Positions 7,019 through 14,000 of a DNA stretch of 30,555 bases are shown here, in pieces. The translations under genes and the position numbers were made by a program. Under the pieces are notes generated by a model, which had not been told where the DNA came from, did no database searches, and worked only from the letters and a program-made list of their open reading frames with translations. Origin of the DNA: an uncultured Sphingomonadales bacterium (lineage in GTDB: Bacteria; Pseudomonadota; Alphaproteobacteria; Sphingomonadales; Sphingomonadaceae); the NCBI GenBank assembly GCA_903958285.1, contig CAJBSR010000348.1, forward strand, positions 1 through 30,555, read 5' to 3'. Every line of letters begins with the position of its first letter. Position 1 is the first letter of the stretch.

Positions 7019-8587
7019 TCAGGCCGCGACGCGCATCGCCCCGACCCGCGACAGGCGGACGGTGGCGGCGACGTTCTGCACGGCAGCCGTCAGGTTGCGG
7101 AAATCAAGGTCGGCGCGCACCTGTATCTGGCTGATGTCGCTTTGCGCCGCCATGTTCTGGCCGAGCGCGACCTTGCCGGGGTCCTGAAAGTCCAGAACTT
7201 CGGTGCAATAGTCCAACCAACTGCCGTCATGGCAATCGAGGAAGGCAGGGGCGGACATGTTGATGACGGAGCCGCCGCGCCCGGTGAAGCCGGTCAGAAA
7301 CTTGTTCGTTGTCGGGCTTTGCACGATGAGCGAGAGCGAGGCCCCGCTGAAATATTGCGCACCTGCCTCCACCCGCATCCGCGCCACACCGCGCAGCCTG
7401 TCGTTGATCGTCAGCCAGCCATTGGCGAACAGGTTCGCCAGCGACGCCAGCTGATAGACTTGGATCGTGCAGTTCGAATTGGCAGCGAGTGTGCCTGAGA
7501 TCGTCAGCTTGAAGACCGGGAAGCCGCCGGGGTCGGTCTCGACACCCTTTTCGACAACGCACGACATGCCCGCGCCCGACCCGGTGACGAAGAAGGTCCA
7601 GCCCTGCGGAATATTCACCGGCAGCGGCGCTACGCCCCACGTGCCGAGCACGCTGCCGTTCGTCCCCGGCGTGAAGATCGAGTTGGACATGATGGAGGGC
7701 TGCGCTGCCCCCAAAGACGCCAGCCCATTGGCCGTCGGCCAAGTGATCTGCGCCGGAAGTGCTGCCCAATTGGGCCAGATGGCCGACAGCCGCTCGATAA
7801 TCTTGGCCGCGATCCGCTTTGCGCCAAAGCCCGTGCAGTGCAGGCCGTCGCGCAGATAGCCCTGCTTGTTGCGGTAGAGCGTCCCTGACGCCGCATCGAC
7901 AAACTCGCCCCATGTATCGACGACGATCACATTCGCCCGCGCATTGGCATGGCCCGAGGCGTAATCGAGCGTCAGCAGCCAATCCGAAAAAGCTTTGAAG
8001 TTGGCGGTGACGCTCTGCCCACCCAGCGTGCCGTTGTCGTTCACGCCCTTGGGCAGTTCATTGCAGACGATCCACACCTTGTTGGGTGCTGTGTTGAGGA
8101 TCGTCAGAATGTTGGTGCGTGAGGCGGTCAGATAGCCCGCATCGGACACGATCTGGTCATTGGTGCCATAGAGCAGAATGCCGATCCCGGCTTCATGCGT
8201 GTTGGCAAAGTCCGCGCCCTTATTGTCGGAAAAGTTGACTGCACCTTCCGACCGCCAGGCATCGCCTGCCGTCGCCACCCCATTGGCGTTTTGCCGGGGG
8301 AGGGCTGCACCCTGATAGGTCGTGGAGGCGGGCACCGTAAAATTGGCGTTGCGCGCAATCCGCAATTTATAGGCCGACAAGAGCTCGAGCCAAGGTGTAT
8401 AGCCAAGGTTCTGCGTCCCTTGGATGAGGCCATTGGCGGTATTGGTCGTGGTCTTGCCATCTGCCGTGCGGCTGTCGCCATAGATCAGAAACCGCAGATT
8501 GGCAGGGACCGGCGCCACTGGCCCGGCCGCGCCGCCCGACGGGCGCTGGGTCAGCGCGAGCCCGGTGTCAAAGCCCAGACCCGTCAT
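7019..8587 (-). CDS. SGNH/GDSL hydrolase-domain protein, candidate GTA head-spike fibre or capsule esterase
   Basis: A 522-residue protein. Residues 31-265 show all SGNH blocks: LIYGDSR with Ser39, ILLYGTNDQ with Asn143, and LRDGLHCTGFGAKRIA with Asp247 and His250 as the rest of the triad. The 250 residues after it look beta-rich (repeated short strands such as VFKLTISGTLAANSNCTIQV), like a carbohydrate-binding or receptor-binding sandwich. SGNH enzymes in phage receptor-binding proteins deacetylate or de-esterify surface polysaccharides. The gene starts in a TGATG overlap with the spike-base homologue, so the two are coupled. No signal peptide is present, fitting a virion component. A spike-fibre role is inference from position; the SGNH fold and intact catalytic residues are seen directly. 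Confidence 0.82.
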   Translation of the reverse strand: MTGLGFDTGLALTQRPSGGAAGPVAPVPANLRFLIYGDSRTADGKTTTNTANGLIQGTQNLGYTPWLELLSAYKLRIARNANFTVPASTTYQGAALPRQNANGVATAGDAWRSEGAVNFSDNKGADFANTHEAGIGILLYGTNDQIVSDAGYLTASRTNILTILNTAPNKVWIVCNELPKGVNDNGTLGGQSVTANFKAFSDWLLTLDYASGHANARANVIVVDTWGEFVDAASGTLYRNKQGYLRDGLHCTGFGAKRIAAKIIERLSAIWPNWAALPAQITWPTANGLASLGAAQPSIMSNSIFTPGTNGSVLGTWGVAPLPVNIPQGWTFFVTGSGAGMSCVVEKGVETDPGGFPVFKLTISGTLAANSNCTIQVYQLASLANLFANGWLTINDRLRGVARMRVEAGAQYFSGASLSLIVQSPTTNKFLTGFTGRGGSVINMSAPAFLDCHDGSWLDYCTEVLDFQDPGKVALGQNMAAQSDISQIQVRADLDFRNLTAAVQNVAATVRLSRVGAMRVAA

Positions 8588-8853
8588 CAGTAAAGCGCCA
8601 CGATGTCAGCCGCCGTCGTCCCCGTTGCACGGACGAAGCCGGGGCGGAACGGCAGCACAGAGCCAGAGGGCACATTGCGGAAGGTGACGTCTGCCGTGCC
8701 GCTCACACCGCGCATCACGATATGGCCGCCGGTGCCGATGAACAGCGCCTTGGGGGTGGTGACGACGGGATTGGTGTCATGCGGCACAAGTGCTGCGGCA
8801 TCTTCGGCAGGCGAAGTGACGCTATCAGCAGACGCGGCAAAGGGATCAGGCAT
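8587..8853 (-). CDS. Spike base protein, RCAP_rcc01079-like (GhsA type)
   Basis: An 88-residue protein with the pattern ALVPHDTNPV, PKALFIGTGGHIVMRG, VTFRNVPSGSVLPFRP and a C-terminal VRATGTTAADIVALY. The sequence ending T-G-T-T-A-x-D-I-V-A-L-Y after a small beta repeat is what I recall of the spike base family rcc01079 (ghsA), whose product anchors head spikes on the GTA capsid. Start chosen at 8853 because GGAGG lies 5 bases upstream; an ATG at 8865 has no ribosome site. It is coupled by TGATG to the SGNH gene. It lies 75 bases after the capsid gene with a strong hairpin in between. Confidence 0.75.
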   Translation of the reverse strand: MPDPFAASADSVTSPAEDAAALVPHDTNPVVTTPKALFIGTGGHIVMRGVSGTADVTFRNVPSGSVLPFRPGFVRATGTTAADIVALY

Positions 8854-8888
8854 GGGGGCCTCCATTCAATCGAAAAAGGGGAAGGAAC

Positions 8889-8921
8889 GGCCTCTCCCGG
8901 CCCGAGAGCGCGGGAGAGGCC
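8889..8921 (-). terminator. 11-bp perfect stem-loop between capsid and spike genes
   Basis: GGCCTCTCCCG (8889-8899) and CGGGAGAGGCC (8911-8921) are perfect inverted repeats with an 11-base loop. On the minus strand the stem begins 8 bases after the capsid stop and is followed by a pyrimidine-rich stretch ending in CCTTTTT. It could be a partial terminator or a 3'-end stabiliser that sets capsid mRNA above downstream mRNA; the sequence does not decide between these. Confidence 0.6.
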
Positions 8922-8928
8922 AGGCCGA

Positions 8929-9996
8929 TCAGCTCACTGAGAATTTCAGCAGCTTGATCGCCTCGGAATTGGAGACCGACCCGCCCACGCGCTTGGTCGC
9001 GTAGAAATTGACGAACGGCTTGTTGGTGAAAGGATCACGCAGCACCGTCGTCTCCGCCCGCTCGGCGATCAGATACCCCGCCTTGAAATTGCCGAACGCG
9101 ATCGAATGGCTGTTGGCCGCAATGTCGGGCATGTCTTCTGCTTCCACCACCGGATAGCCGAGCAGCGTATTGGGCTGGCCCGCGACCAGACCCGGCTGGA
9201 AGAGGAAGGCGCCATCGGTCGTCTTGAACTTGCGGATGACCGCGAGTGTCGCTGAATTCATCACCCACACCGCCCCCTGACGATAAGGCGCACGCAGCGT
9301 GTGGACGAGATCAACGAGCTTGTCCTGCGGGTTGGTGGCAAAGGCACCGGCGGCCCCTGTCGGCACATATTGAAGGACACCAAAAGCGCGGGTCGCATCG
9401 CCGGTGAGGACAGGCGTGCCGGTCAAAAAGCCACGCGGCCGGTTGGTGCCACTGCCCGACACGAACGCTGTGCCCTCTGCCTTGGCGAATTCAGCGGAGA
9501 TTTCGCTCGCCAGCCAGCCTTCGACGTCAAACGCCGCATCATCGAGCATCGCCTGCGTGGCGGCCGGATTGGCATAAAGATCGCCAAAGCTTGGGATGAC
9601 TTCATTGAAGGTCGGCGTGCCGGTTTCCGGACGCGCCTGTGTTTCGGAGGCCCAGCCGGAGGAAACGCCGTTCTGCGTCACCAGCTTACGATAGCCTGCC
9701 GAGCCGACACGCACGACATTGGCGATCTGACGGATGGGGGAGGCCGCCTTCAGCAGCGCGTCGATATTGCCGTCAATCTCCCGCGGGATGGCAAAGCCGC
9801 CATCGGGCCCGGTCGTGCCGGTAAAGCTTTTGAGTTCGACATCGGTGCCGCGACGGACATAGCCGTCGATGAACGCGGCGCGCGCCGGGTCTGTCGCGCG
9901 GGCACCCGAGAGCGCGGGGCGGTTGGCGATCACCGGCGGCACCTCCACGGTGTCAAATGCCGCATCAATGGCATCAGCCTTCACTTCATAGTCCAT
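8929..9996 (-). CDS. HK97-fold major capsid protein (GTA gp5)
   Basis: A 355-residue protein with the HK97-capsid layout: FTGTTGPDGGFAIPREIDG at about 58-76, SPIRQIANVVRVGSAGYRKL, then SSGWASETQARPETGTPTF (E-loop region), AMLDDAAFDVEGWLASEISA (spine helix), and P/A-domain segments AVWVMNSATLAVIRKF and GYPVVEAEDMP. It builds the particle shell and matches rcc01687 in order. The part before the FTGTTGPDGG linker is only about 57 residues, so the delta/scaffold segment is short. The N-terminus overlaps the protease gene by 16 bases, a common arrangement for capsid-protease pairs. The family protease usually removes the N-terminal segment. Confidence 0.96.
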   Translation of the reverse strand: MDYEVKADAIDAAFDTVEVPPVIANRPALSGARATDPARAAFIDGYVRRGTDVELKSFTGTTGPDGGFAIPREIDGNIDALLKAASPIRQIANVVRVGSAGYRKLVTQNGVSSGWASETQARPETGTPTFNEVIPSFGDLYANPAATQAMLDDAAFDVEGWLASEISAEFAKAEGTAFVSGSGTNRPRGFLTGTPVLTGDATRAFGVLQYVPTGAAGAFATNPQDKLVDLVHTLRAPYRQGAVWVMNSATLAVIRKFKTTDGAFLFQPGLVAGQPNTLLGYPVVEAEDMPDIAANSHSIAFGNFKAGYLIAERAETTVLRDPFTNKPFVNFYATKRVGGSVSNSEAIKLLKFSVS

Positions 9997-10409
9997 GCAG
10001 TTTCTCCTGTTTGGGATTCGGTTGATTGGGGCTCGCCGGATTGAGGGTGTGTGGCGATGACGCGCGCCAGCGGTTGCATCGGCTGCGCGACGAGGCTGAC
10101 CTCGATAAGGTCAAGCGCGTTGAGTTCCCGGAAAGGCCCAGTCTTTCCCGCCGCGCGGACCCGGTAGCCAAAGGACAGGCCCTGCCCGATAGGGACGGCG
10201 CGTCCGGTGATGGTGCCAGTGACGCGCAGACCGCGGTCATCCTCCATGAGCGTATCAACTGTGCCGATCCGGCGGGCGGCGTCATGACACCACAAGACAG
10301 GAAGCCCGGCCCTTGCGCCATCAAAGGCGCCTTTGCGGATGATGTCTCCGCCTCTGTCGGGATGATCGAAAATGGCGGCATAGCCTGCGAAACGGACCGT
10401 CACTGTCAT
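9981..10409 (-). CDS. HK97-family prohead protease (GTA gp4)
   Basis: A 142-residue protein starting with the typical GYAAIFDHPDRGGDIIRKGAF. The catalytic His is at residue 42 (VLWCHDAARRIGT) and the catalytic Ser at 105 (LDLIEVSLVAQPMQP), as in the U35 herpesvirus-type protease family. It cleaves the capsid delta domain during head maturation. It starts at an ATGA overlap with the DUF6127-type gene and overlaps the capsid gene. The C-terminal 20 residues are Gln/Ser/Glu-rich and probably disordered. Confidence 0.95.
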   Translation of the reverse strand: MTVTVRFAGYAAIFDHPDRGGDIIRKGAFDGARAGLPVLWCHDAARRIGTVDTLMEDDRGLRVTGTITGRAVPIGQGLSFGYRVRAAGKTGPFRELNALDLIEVSLVAQPMQPLARVIATHPQSGEPQSTESQTGETAWTMK

Positions 10410-10717
10410 TTGGCGATCAGTTCGCTCAGGCCCAGCCGGACGGCGAGACCGACAAGCAGAAGCGCCAGCGCCCCGCGCACCAGCCAGCCGAGCACGGCCT
10501 TGCGCACCGTGGTCTTGGCGTCACGCCAGGCGGACAAAAGCTCCCGCAGTTCGGCCATGTCTTTCGCCGCGCTGTCGTCCGACAGGCCCAGCCGGGCGAG
10601 CGCACGCGCCGCCCCAAGGTCCGACGCTTCTTCGATGAGCGCCCGCAGCGTCACAAGGTCTGATCCACGCGCTTCCGCTTGGGCGGCGAGATGGATGAGC
10701 ATGTTTGAGTTGGTCAT
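10406..10717 (-). CDS. DUF6127-type small membrane-anchored protein in the GTA head module
   Basis: A 103-residue protein with a helical N-terminal half (LAAQAEARGSDLVTLRALIE, GAARALARLGL, DMAELRELLSAWRDAK) and one transmembrane helix at about 75-97 (AVLGWLVRGALALLLVGLAV). It lies between portal and protease, where R. capsulatus has rcc01685, a small head-formation protein with a similar size. I recognise the sequence as DUF6127 from sphingomonad clusters. The role is unknown; position suggests portal or prohead assembly, perhaps anchoring it at the membrane. It overlaps both neighbours by ATGA. Confidence 0.8.
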   Translation of the reverse strand: MTNSNMLIHLAAQAEARGSDLVTLRALIEEASDLGAARALARLGLSDDSAAKDMAELRELLSAWRDAKTTVRKAVLGWLVRGALALLLVGLAVRLGLSELIAK

Positions 10718-11814
10718 TGGTCCGTCTCCAGCGGGGCCAAGCCCACAAGCGCGCGCTTCTCTTCGGGTGTCAGAAAGTCCGCCGCCGTCACCTGTGCCCA
10801 GAGCCGTTCGCGGTCTTCGCTCAAGGCCGGCACGCGGTCCGCATCAACGCGCAGGGTGAGGCCGGCGAAATGGGGGGAGAGGCCTTCGGCAATGGCGTCG
10901 AGGATCTTCCCCGCCAGCGGCAGGATCGACTGACGCCACAAAGCGCGATTGGCCTCGCGGTAATTGGCGTAGGTCGCGTCGCCCGGCAGGCCGAGCAGCA
11001 CCGGTGGCACCCCGAAGGCGAGCGCAATGTCGCGGGCGGCGGCGGCCTTCAGCGCCGCAAAGTCCATATCGGCGGGCGTCAGCGACAGCGCCTGCCAGCG
11101 CAAACCGCCTTCCAGCAGCATCGGGCGACCGGCATTCTTCGCGCCCGCAAAGCCAGTAGCCAGCTCCTCGCGCAGCCGGTCAAACTGTTCAGCAGACAAT
11201 TGCTCGCCCGCCTCATGCACCAAAGCGCCGGAGGGTCGCGCCGCATTGTCGAGCAGCGCCTTGTTCCAGGTCATCGCCGCGCGGTGGACCGCCATGGGTC
11301 CGGCCGCTGCATCCAGACTGCCCAGACCATAATGGTCATCGAGCGGATGGTGCGTGCGGATATGGATGACGCCGTCGGACGGCAGCGACGTGGCCGCATC
11401 ACCCGCTTTATAGCGATAGGCCACCGGCCAGCCGCGCGCATCCGCCTCCACCGAGACGCGTTCCGGGCGCAGGGCGAAGAGTTCAACAGGCGTCCCCGCC
11501 GGATCGGTCAGCAGCTGGACATAGCCATTGCCGTGCAGAAGCAACTGCGTGGCGAGTGTCTCCAGCAGCGCCTGCCCGCCTGATGTGGCGGAGACCAGTT
11601 TCCCCGCCGCGTCATCACTCGCGACAAAGGGGATCGACGCCACGCCTTCCGCCACCAGGCGCACCGCACGCTGGGCGATGGCGCAGCCAAGGTAGAGCTC
11701 CCGCAGCTGCACTTCATAGGCGCGCGGCCATTCCCCGCTGATCCAGTTCGCCACCCGCGTCAGCGCCGGACGCGCAGGCGCCCGCACGGCCGATTTCCAG
11801 CCAAAGAGTTTCAT
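10714..11814 (-). CDS. HK97-family portal protein (GTA gp3)
   Basis: The 366-residue product begins MKLFGWKSAVRAPARPALTR at the ATG at 11814, with GGAGAAAAAG just upstream. Portal family stretches include LYLGCAIAQRAVRLVAEGVA, LLLHGNGYVQLLTD, GLGSLDAAAGPMAVHRAA, AARDIALAFGVPPVLLGLPG and YANYREANRALWRQSILPL. The portal forms the dodecameric DNA-entry ring. An in-frame extension up to 11976 is translated repeat DNA and is not supported by a ribosome site. The gene overlaps DUF6127 by ATGA at its 3' end. It is 197 bases from terL, the longest gap inside the cluster, and that gap is filled with palindromic repeats. Confidence 0.94.
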   Translation of the reverse strand: MKLFGWKSAVRAPARPALTRVANWISGEWPRAYEVQLRELYLGCAIAQRAVRLVAEGVASIPFVASDDAAGKLVSATSGGQALLETLATQLLLHGNGYVQLLTDPAGTPVELFALRPERVSVEADARGWPVAYRYKAGDAATSLPSDGVIHIRTHHPLDDHYGLGSLDAAAGPMAVHRAAMTWNKALLDNAARPSGALVHEAGEQLSAEQFDRLREELATGFAGAKNAGRPMLLEGGLRWQALSLTPADMDFAALKAAAARDIALAFGVPPVLLGLPGDATYANYREANRALWRQSILPLAGKILDAIAEGLSPHFAGLTLRVDADRVPALSEDRERLWAQVTAADFLTPEEKRALVGLAPLETDQ

Positions 11815-11855
11815 CTTTTTCTCCAAATGGGTTATTGGTGACCGGCCCGCCAACG

Positions 11856-12000
11856 CCGCTCGCCCTGAGCCTGTCGAAGGGTGGCAACTCGACACTCCGT
11901 TTGTCCTGAGCCTGTCGAAGGACTGTTCTTGCTGTTCTTCGAAATGAGTCGCCCAATAAGGGCAATCCTTCGACAAGCTCAGGATGAGCGGGTGGTTGGG
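11856..12000. repeat. Palindromic intergenic repeat cluster between terL and portal
   Basis: Three copies of a CCTGAGC-TTGTCGAAGG type unit lie here. Two read CCTGAGCCTGTCGAAGG on the plus strand (near 11868 and 11908) and one is inverted, CCTTCGACAAGCTCAGG (near 11968). The same unit recurs at 23150-23250 and 25600-25710. It is a dispersed REP-like element inserted inside an otherwise tightly packed operon. Confidence 0.85.
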
Positions 12001-12011
12001 GGATGTCCTAT

Positions 12012-13322
12012 TTAAAGGACCCGCACCCGAGGTTCCGGCCCGCTGGGCTTCAACATCAATTCGGTCACCGCCCAGACCAAGGCATCTGCCCGATCAGGGG
12101 AGCGCCCCGGGCCGTGATAGGCACCGCCGGTGCACAGCCCGCAGAGTTCATCTTCCAACTCGGGAAAACGGCCCGCGTGGCGGACCTTCCCGCGTTCGTA
12201 GAGTGCAGCGACCGGCTCGGCTCGCGCCACCTTGCCGCGTGCGGCGTGGACAAGGCGGACAGGGAGGGTGGGCGCCGCACCTCGCAGGACGCTTTCGACC
12301 ATATCCCCGCCATTATTGGCTTCGGCGATCACGCGGTCAGAGCCGTGTTTTGCCGCACACGCCGCTACCTGGCGCGCCCAGCCTTCGGGCGAGGCGCCGG
12401 AGAGGCTGGCATCTTCCAGGACGTAAGCCAGCCCGTCTGTGCCCAGCGCGGCGGCGACAATCCCGCAGGCATCGCCCTTGCGGCCGGCGGGGGGATCAAC
12501 GCCGATGATGGTGCGCGCCAATTGCGGCACTGCAGCCGTCCGGGCCATGTCCATCATCTCCCGCGTCCACAAAGCGCCATCGACATCGTCGATCAGTTCG
12601 CCGTCGAGCTCCTGTCGGCCCAAGCGGGTGCCCGCATAAACCGACTGCATCGCCGTCACAAACGGCGCGGCGAGGTTGAGCGCATTGTCCACCATGCGTC
12701 CGCGCGTTGTGTGGACACCCTCCTCGGCCATGAGCCGCCGGATCAGCGGCACCGGGCGCGGCGTGGTGGTGGCCATGACCTGCGGATGGGTGCCCAGTCG
12801 CAAACTCATCGCCATATTGTCCCAAACGGCATCTGCATTATCCCATTTGGCACATTCATCTGCCCAGGCGATGTGATGTTCGGGACCGCGCAGGCCTTCC
12901 GGCTCTGCGGCGGAATAGAGTTTGGCTATGGCGCCATTGGGCCAGACCAGCCGGTGCAGCGAGGGCTCGAAATTGGGCCGCATATCTTCCGGCGCGATGG
13001 ACAAGAGCCCGCTTTCCCCCTCCACCATGATCGCGCGGGCATCGGCCATGGTGGCGGCGACCAGTGCGATCCGTAGCCGACCATCGGCTTCAGCCCGCGC
13101 CCGCACCCATTCGGCACCTGTGCGCGTCTTGCCAAAGCCGCGTCCGGCCAAAAGGAGCCAGCACCGCCAATCGCCGGCGGGTTCGGCCTGATCCGGCCTG
13201 CGCCAGAACGACCAGTCAAAGGCGATCTGGGCCAGCCGCGTGCGGTTTGCTTTCAGCCATTTGGCGTAAACGCTGTCATCGACAGTCGCGACCTGCAGAA
13301 CATGATTGGGGAGATCAGTCAT
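12012..13322 (-). CDS. Terminase large subunit (GTA gp2)
   Basis: A 436-residue packaging ATPase/nuclease. The Walker A-like loop is at residues 60-66 (GRGFGKT), Walker B at 151-156 (IAWADE), and a coupling motif region is ATTTPRPVPLIRRL. The C-terminal RuvC-like nuclease starts at IIGVDPPAG with Asp276, continues with IAEANNGGD (Glu334), and ends with GRSPDRADALVWAV (Asp410 or Asp413). It pumps DNA into the prohead; in GTAs the substrate is random host DNA. It overlaps the upstream gene by 8 bases. A GC-rich stem at 13324-13339 directly precedes the start codon. All expected catalytic residues appear present. Confidence 0.95.
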   Translation of the reverse strand: MTDLPNHVLQVATVDDSVYAKWLKANRTRLAQIAFDWSFWRRPDQAEPAGDWRCWLLLAGRGFGKTRTGAEWVRARAEADGRLRIALVAATMADARAIMVEGESGLLSIAPEDMRPNFEPSLHRLVWPNGAIAKLYSAAEPEGLRGPEHHIAWADECAKWDNADAVWDNMAMSLRLGTHPQVMATTTPRPVPLIRRLMAEEGVHTTRGRMVDNALNLAAPFVTAMQSVYAGTRLGRQELDGELIDDVDGALWTREMMDMARTAAVPQLARTIIGVDPPAGRKGDACGIVAAALGTDGLAYVLEDASLSGASPEGWARQVAACAAKHGSDRVIAEANNGGDMVESVLRGAAPTLPVRLVHAARGKVARAEPVAALYERGKVRHAGRFPELEDELCGLCTGGAYHGPGRSPDRADALVWAVTELMLKPSGPEPRVRVL

Positions 13323-13782
13323 TGGCGGCCTTGGCCGCCTTCACCCGCGCCCGCATGTCCAACAGCTTGGCCTCGACGCGCTTGGCAATTTCGGCGCTGT
13401 TATCCGCCTTGACGATCGGCTTGGGCACACCCCGAACCGAGCTGCGGTGCATCGCCAGCAAAGCCAGCGCGAGCCGATGTTTTTGCGCGCGGGACTTGAG
13501 CGTGGCGTCTGAGACTTTGCCCGAAATGGTCCGCAAAGCTTCCGCCAACAATTCCGCCTCCAGCCGGGCAAAGCCCTCGGACAACGCCACCTGCCAATCG
13601 CGGGCAAAGTCGGGATTCTTCCGCTTCAGCGCATACACCCGCGATGAAGCCACGCCTGCCTTGCGCGCCGAGGCCGCGACATTGGAGGTGAGTGCCAAAT
13701 GTTCCAGAAAGAGCTTGCGGGCACGGGCATCAAAACCCGACGCACCGTTCTGCGCGTCCGCACGCGGCTTGGCAAAGGCCAT
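13315..13782 (-). CDS. Putative terminase small subunit (GTA gp1-like)
   Basis: A 155-residue basic protein. Residues about 22-54 (KLFLEHLALTSNVAASARKA, VASSRVYALKRKNPDF) form a helix-turn-helix typical of small terminases, and the C-terminus (EIAKRVEAKLLDMRARVKAA) is a likely coiled coil for oligomerisation. In GTAs the small terminase lies directly upstream of the large subunit, as here, and has reduced sequence specificity. GGAG lies 7 bases before the ATG at 13782. It is the first gene of the operon, downstream of a promoter-like sequence. Family identity is inferred from HTH and position rather than a strong motif. Confidence 0.8.
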   Translation of the reverse strand: MAFAKPRADAQNGASGFDARARKLFLEHLALTSNVAASARKAGVASSRVYALKRKNPDFARDWQVALSEGFARLEAELLAEALRTISGKVSDATLKSRAQKHRLALALLAMHRSSVRGVPKPIVKADNSAEIAKRVEAKLLDMRARVKAAKAAND

Positions 13783-13855
13783 GGAGTGTCTCCGGAATTG
13801 GGGGAGGAAGCGGGACGGGGCATCTGGCCCCGAGTCGTCCGCTTCAGTTCACCCC

Positions 13856-13896
13856 ATCTGACAGATCAGGAGAGAAATGTCAAGGTATTTTTACCT
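13856..13896 (-). promoter_or_regulatory. Candidate GTA operon promoter with abutting palindrome
   Basis: On the minus strand TTGACA (13883-13878) is followed after 16 bases by TCAGAT (13861-13856), a perfect -35 with a weak -10. A palindrome AGGTA-4 nt-TACCT (13883-13896) touches the -35, and an A/T-rich stretch lies further upstream. The weak -10 and abutting operator suggest that an activator or repressor controls it. The distance to the first gene start is about 75 bases. Confidence 0.45.
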
Positions 13897-13921
13897 ATTT
13901 GGTTATTTATGCGCTATCCCT

Positions 13922-13987
13922 CGTTCGTGTCGAGCGAAGTCGAGACACGCTCGCACCACATCCCTCGACTTCGCTCGGGACGAACGG
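13922..13987. repeat. Inverted REP-like repeat of the TCGAGCGAAGTCGA type
   Basis: CGTTCGTGTCGAGCGAAG followed by TCGAG near 13923-13945 pairs with CTCGACTTCGCTCGGGACG followed by AACG near 13964-13986, with about 20 bases between. Mismatches are limited to the centre of each arm. It lies in the divergent region between the small terminase and the flavodoxin-like gene, so it is not needed as a terminator of either. Confidence 0.8.
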
Positions 13988-14000
13988 ATAGGATGGGGCC

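Noticed and set aside
11815..11976. 54-residue N-terminal extension of the portal protein
   Set aside because: It is translated REP-type repeat DNA with no ribosome site; the ATG at 11814 has one.
12003..13076. 357-codon plus-strand frame opposite terL
   Set aside because: Shadow of the large terminase gene, with no domain seen.
1175..13782. Ordinary temperate prophage
   Set aside because: No integrase, repressor, replication, lysis or attachment site is linked to the block, and gene order follows GTA clusters.
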